Assembly (NCBI GenBank): GCA_021772095.1
Contig: JADYXR010000147.1
Location: forward strand, 35,981 to 99,980
Direction: 5' to 3'
Length of the DNA stretch: 64,000 nt
Source of the DNA: Candidatus Obscuribacter sp.
Lineage (GTDB): Bacteria > Cyanobacteriota > Vampirovibrionia > Obscuribacterales > Obscuribacteraceae
Made by a program: the position numbers and the translations under genes. Numbering within the stretch: the first letter of the stretch is position 1; the number at the start of each line of letters is the position of its first letter. This document shows positions 62,090 to 64,000 of the stretch, in pieces. The notes beneath the pieces were generated by a model that saw nothing but the letters and a program-made list of their open reading frames with translations, had not been told where the DNA came from and searched no databases.

Positions 62090-62344
62090 TGGTTCCCCAG
62101 GTTACTTATATACGTTAGGTTACAGTCACTTAGATGGTGACAAGAATTGCTCCACATAGATACAGCAAAAGTCACGGAACTTCGCAGTCGCGAGTAGCAA
62201 TTCGAGAACGGCACTGCAAGCGGTTTGCCTTCCTAACTGACTGTCATACTAAATGTATTCGGCTAGTACAAGTCGATACAGACTGAATCGCAGTCAACAT
62301 TATTCAAATGTCGAAGCCTGATCAGAAAGCCGCACAACAGGTTT

Positions 62345-62698
62345 TCAACATCGCATGGAACAGTGGAGCAGCCATATCGGTTGACTTCGCGCAATCGGTG
62401 CTTGAGGCTCTGAACATCGATGTTCTGTCGTTGCAAAAGCGACTAAAAATGTTTTGAAAAATACACTGATGATTTTTATTCGGGCGTCATCTCTACCTGT
62501 GACAGGGTCAACGCCCCCTGTGGTCAATGACGATCCGACAAATGGAAAGCCATACTGCAAATGTTGCTCTCCACCAGCCTGCGAACATGCGCAAGAATTG
62601 TGGAATTTAGGCAGGTCAACCGACCGTAAAACGACGAACGAAGAGAAGGCTAGCGCCACTAGCACATAAGCGAAGCCCCTCGCGGCGGTTTCAAGCAC
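62345..62698 (-). CDS. Possible small exported protein
   Basis: A 117-codon frame starting at GTG with GGAG seven bases upstream. Its N-terminus has a hydrophobic helix (FAYVLVALAFSSFVVL). The rest (FPFVGSSLTTGGVDPVTGRD, then FFKTFLVAFATTEHRC) has moderate protein character with several Cys residues. No family recognised. The start and RBS are the main support. Confidence 0.35.
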   Translation of the reverse strand: MLETAARGFAYVLVALAFSSFVVLRSVDLPKFHNSCACSQAGGEQHLQYGFPFVGSSLTTGGVDPVTGRDDARIKIISVFFKTFLVAFATTEHRCSEPQAPIARSQPIWLLHCSMRC

Positions 62699-62858
62699 AG
62701 TGTATCTCCAAGCGTTCCTTTTTCATTCTACCTCAGCTTCAGCGGATATGGGCTTTGATTATCAGCAATCGACAACTTAATTGTTGAACTAAGCAAAAAT
62801 CGGCTCGTCAATGCAGCGAACTGGTTTGTGATATTAGCGCAAACGCGTGTGCTTTTTT

Positions 62859-62901
62859 AAACTGTTACAGCAACCAGGTTTCGTTCAAACAGTTACAGCG
62901 A
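62859..62901. repeat. 15-bp direct repeat, period 28, spanning a stop codon
   Basis: AAACTGTTACAGCAA (62859-62873) and AAACAGTTACAGCGA (62887-62901) match at 13 of 15 positions. The right copy contains the stop codon (TTA at 62893-62895 on the plus strand) of the leftward gene. Confidence 0.6.
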
Positions 62902-63714
62902 AGTTTTGCCAGGCAACGAAGACTGGCTTGGATTGACCGTCGTATCGGGAGTCGTCCCGGGTGTGGTTGGATCAGTGCCGTCTGGTCGTTTCAATCTGAC
63001 AAGAAGAAACTGTTCAGTGCGATCTTTTCCAAAGTGCACCAGTACTGGTGCATCATCTTTTAGAAGATTGGCCATTCCCGAATCATATACAACGTTAGTA
63101 TTGGAGCCCACTGTCCAAGCCACTCTTTGCGACTTCTTATCGAGCTTTCCTTTAACTTGTTGATTCTGATCGGCGAGCATATCGTAGTAGTTTCCTGCTA
63201 GATCGCCCTTTTCGTTAATCGCAAGTTGGAACATAGTTGTTGAATCGGTTTGTGATCCCTGCACCAGGGAAAACACGCCGAGCGGTTTCCAGTCAGCCTT
63301 CTTCTTCGGGTTGGTGTCTCCGCATGAAGTTGCTAATTTTTGCGCAGAATTATAATAGTCAGTCGCCGTGCCGGCAGGTTGTCCGTTGTAATAGACGTTG
63401 TTGTTGTTATAGGTGACATTGCCACCATAACCTGGACCGCCGCCGACATTGAGTGCCAACATGCCGCCCAGCATCGCCCAGTCAGTTACCATCCAGGCGG
63501 TCGACATGCCCATTCCCATTCCGTAACCGCCCCAGCCGCCGTAATACCAGCCGCCTGGATGCGCTCCCCACCAGCCGTGTCCGTAGAAATTGTTGTAGCC
63601 GTTGAAGTTGTTTCTTACCGAAACACCCCGGTTCGATATATAGGTAGGATTGTAGTTAAAGGTGTTGTGTCCGCCGTTCCAGACATTGTTGCCGGAGATG
63701 CGGTCGAAACCCAT
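62893..63714 (-). CDS. Gly/Asn/Tyr-rich protein with C-terminal domain; 5' end doubtful
   Basis: A 273-aa product from ATG 63714. The frame is open further, to 63975, where an in-frame TGA interrupts a repeat. The open extension (about 87 codons without ATG, GTG or TTG) encodes HGWDNG/GGYAAGG repeats like the body (GGWYYGGWGGYGMGMGMS, YNNNNVYYNGQ). Residues ~140-240 form a compact domain (FSLVQGSQTDSTTMFQLAIN), followed by a Thr/Pro tail. ATG 63714 has no good RBS and gives no signal peptide. The gene is probably truncated by mutation or its true start lies beyond the window. Likely a cell-surface protein. Confidence 0.6.
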   Translation of the reverse strand: MGFDRISGNNVWNGGHNTFNYNPTYISNRGVSVRNNFNGYNNFYGHGWWGAHPGGWYYGGWGGYGMGMGMSTAWMVTDWAMLGGMLALNVGGGPGYGGNVTYNNNNVYYNGQPAGTATDYYNSAQKLATSCGDTNPKKKADWKPLGVFSLVQGSQTDSTTMFQLAINEKGDLAGNYYDMLADQNQQVKGKLDKKSQRVAWTVGSNTNVVYDSGMANLLKDDAPVLVHFGKDRTEQFLLVRLKRPDGTDPTTPGTTPDTTVNPSQSSLPGKTSL

Positions 63715-64000
63715 TCCGTTTTTGCCATTGTCCCAACCATGATTGCCGTTATTCCAGCCGTGATCCCAGCCGCCACCATGACCGCCATTGTCCCATGGAG
63801 TTAATGGTTTATTGTGATCTCCGATGCCACCAGCGGCGACACCATGCTCGCCTAAACCACCTTCGGTGATGGGGCGAGGAGTTGCTCCAAAACCAAAGTT
63901 GTCACCGCCGTGAACAAACCCGTAATCGCTGTGCTCGACGCTTCCGCCAGCGGCGTAGCCGCCACGATCGACTGTTCATCCAGCGGCGTAACCGCCGCGA

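Noticed and set aside
63970..63985. Recoded TGA (Gly, genetic code 25)
   Set aside because: Other clear genes in the window end at TGA (for example at 13565, 24999 and 27174), so TGA is a stop here.
1..64000. CRISPR arrays, tRNA/rRNA, insertion sequences, prophage
   Set aside because: No regular repeat-spacer structure, no cloverleaf with a T-arm, and no transposase, integrase or phage protein was seen. The tandem arrays lack spacers.

Overview
The window looks like a chromosomal segment of a free-living, Gram-negative-type bacterium. It has many Sec-exported small proteins, one lipoprotein, and envelope proteins rich in TPR and Sel1 repeats. It also has three eukaryote-like Ser/Thr kinases with different C-terminal modules (LRR, Gln-rich plus tail anchor, TPR), two-component systems and an ECF sigma factor. 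The density of TPR proteins and Hanks-type kinases, the Gln-rich and Pro-rich linkers and the CBS/MgtE/KefB-type housekeeping genes recall the non-photosynthetic cyanobacterial relatives (Vampirovibrionia/Melainabacteria, Obscuribacterales-like). This assignment is an inference from protein style only. TGA is a normal stop here. I found no rRNA, tRNA, CRISPR array, transposase, integrase or phage gene.

Layout. 1-5.9 kb: a truncated metallophosphoesterase, CorA, small exported or coiled-coil proteins, OsmC and a Gfo/Idh/MocA oxidoreductase. 5.9-11.4 kb: a leftward three-gene molybdoenzyme operon, made of a fused four-cluster ferredoxin/NrfD subunit, a 1015-aa molybdopterin catalytic subunit and an unknown 228-aa protein. 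11.6-15.3 kb: a MocR regulator, a DoxX protein and a HAD phosphatase split by a GTGA frame change. 15.4-18.5 kb: a Ser/Thr kinase with LRRs, coupled to a stand-alone LigD-type polymerase domain. 18.5-25.7 kb: an SCP2 protein, a DadA-like/Rieske oxidoreductase, exported helical-repeat and TPR proteins, an ECF sigma factor, a CBS protein and small low-complexity proteins. 25.7-33 kb: a MerA/Lpd-like flavoprotein facing a Cys-rich exported protein, an SGNH hydrolase, TPR proteins and DUF4239. 33.5-44.5 kb: cytidine deaminase, an ABM monooxygenase, a TPR-matrixin protease, DUF190/CrcB, an 839-aa low-complexity protein, a D-threonine-aldolase-like enzyme and a VOC-like protein. 44.5-52 kb: a PAS histidine kinase, a PPi-type phosphofructokinase, a glycine-zipper exported protein with a VirB10-like domain, a zinc ribbon protein and a QseBC-like two-component pair. 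52-64 kb: an EF-hand-like protein, a Gln-rich kinase, a polytopic membrane protein, a TPR kinase in an operon with MgtE, a Sel1 lipoprotein with a CPA2/KefB-type antiporter, and a Gly/Asn-rich protein at the right edge.

The most unusual signal is not a gene. At least seven loci carry short, degenerate tandem repeats with a 14-18 bp period (28 bp in one case), starting at or just after stop codons. The best array has six contiguous 16-bp units after the MerA-like gene. Another fills the whole convergent gap between mgtE and the Sel1 gene. Several arrays share an AAACGG/GTTT core. These repeats are not obvious terminators, and I know of no named element that matches them.

Functional themes are ion homeostasis (CorA, MgtE, CrcB, KefB-type), redox and metal handling (molybdoenzyme, OsmC, MerA-like, Rieske flavoprotein, Cys-rich protein) and envelope signalling. 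Two kinases are genetically coupled to a possible effector: LigD-Pol and MgtE.
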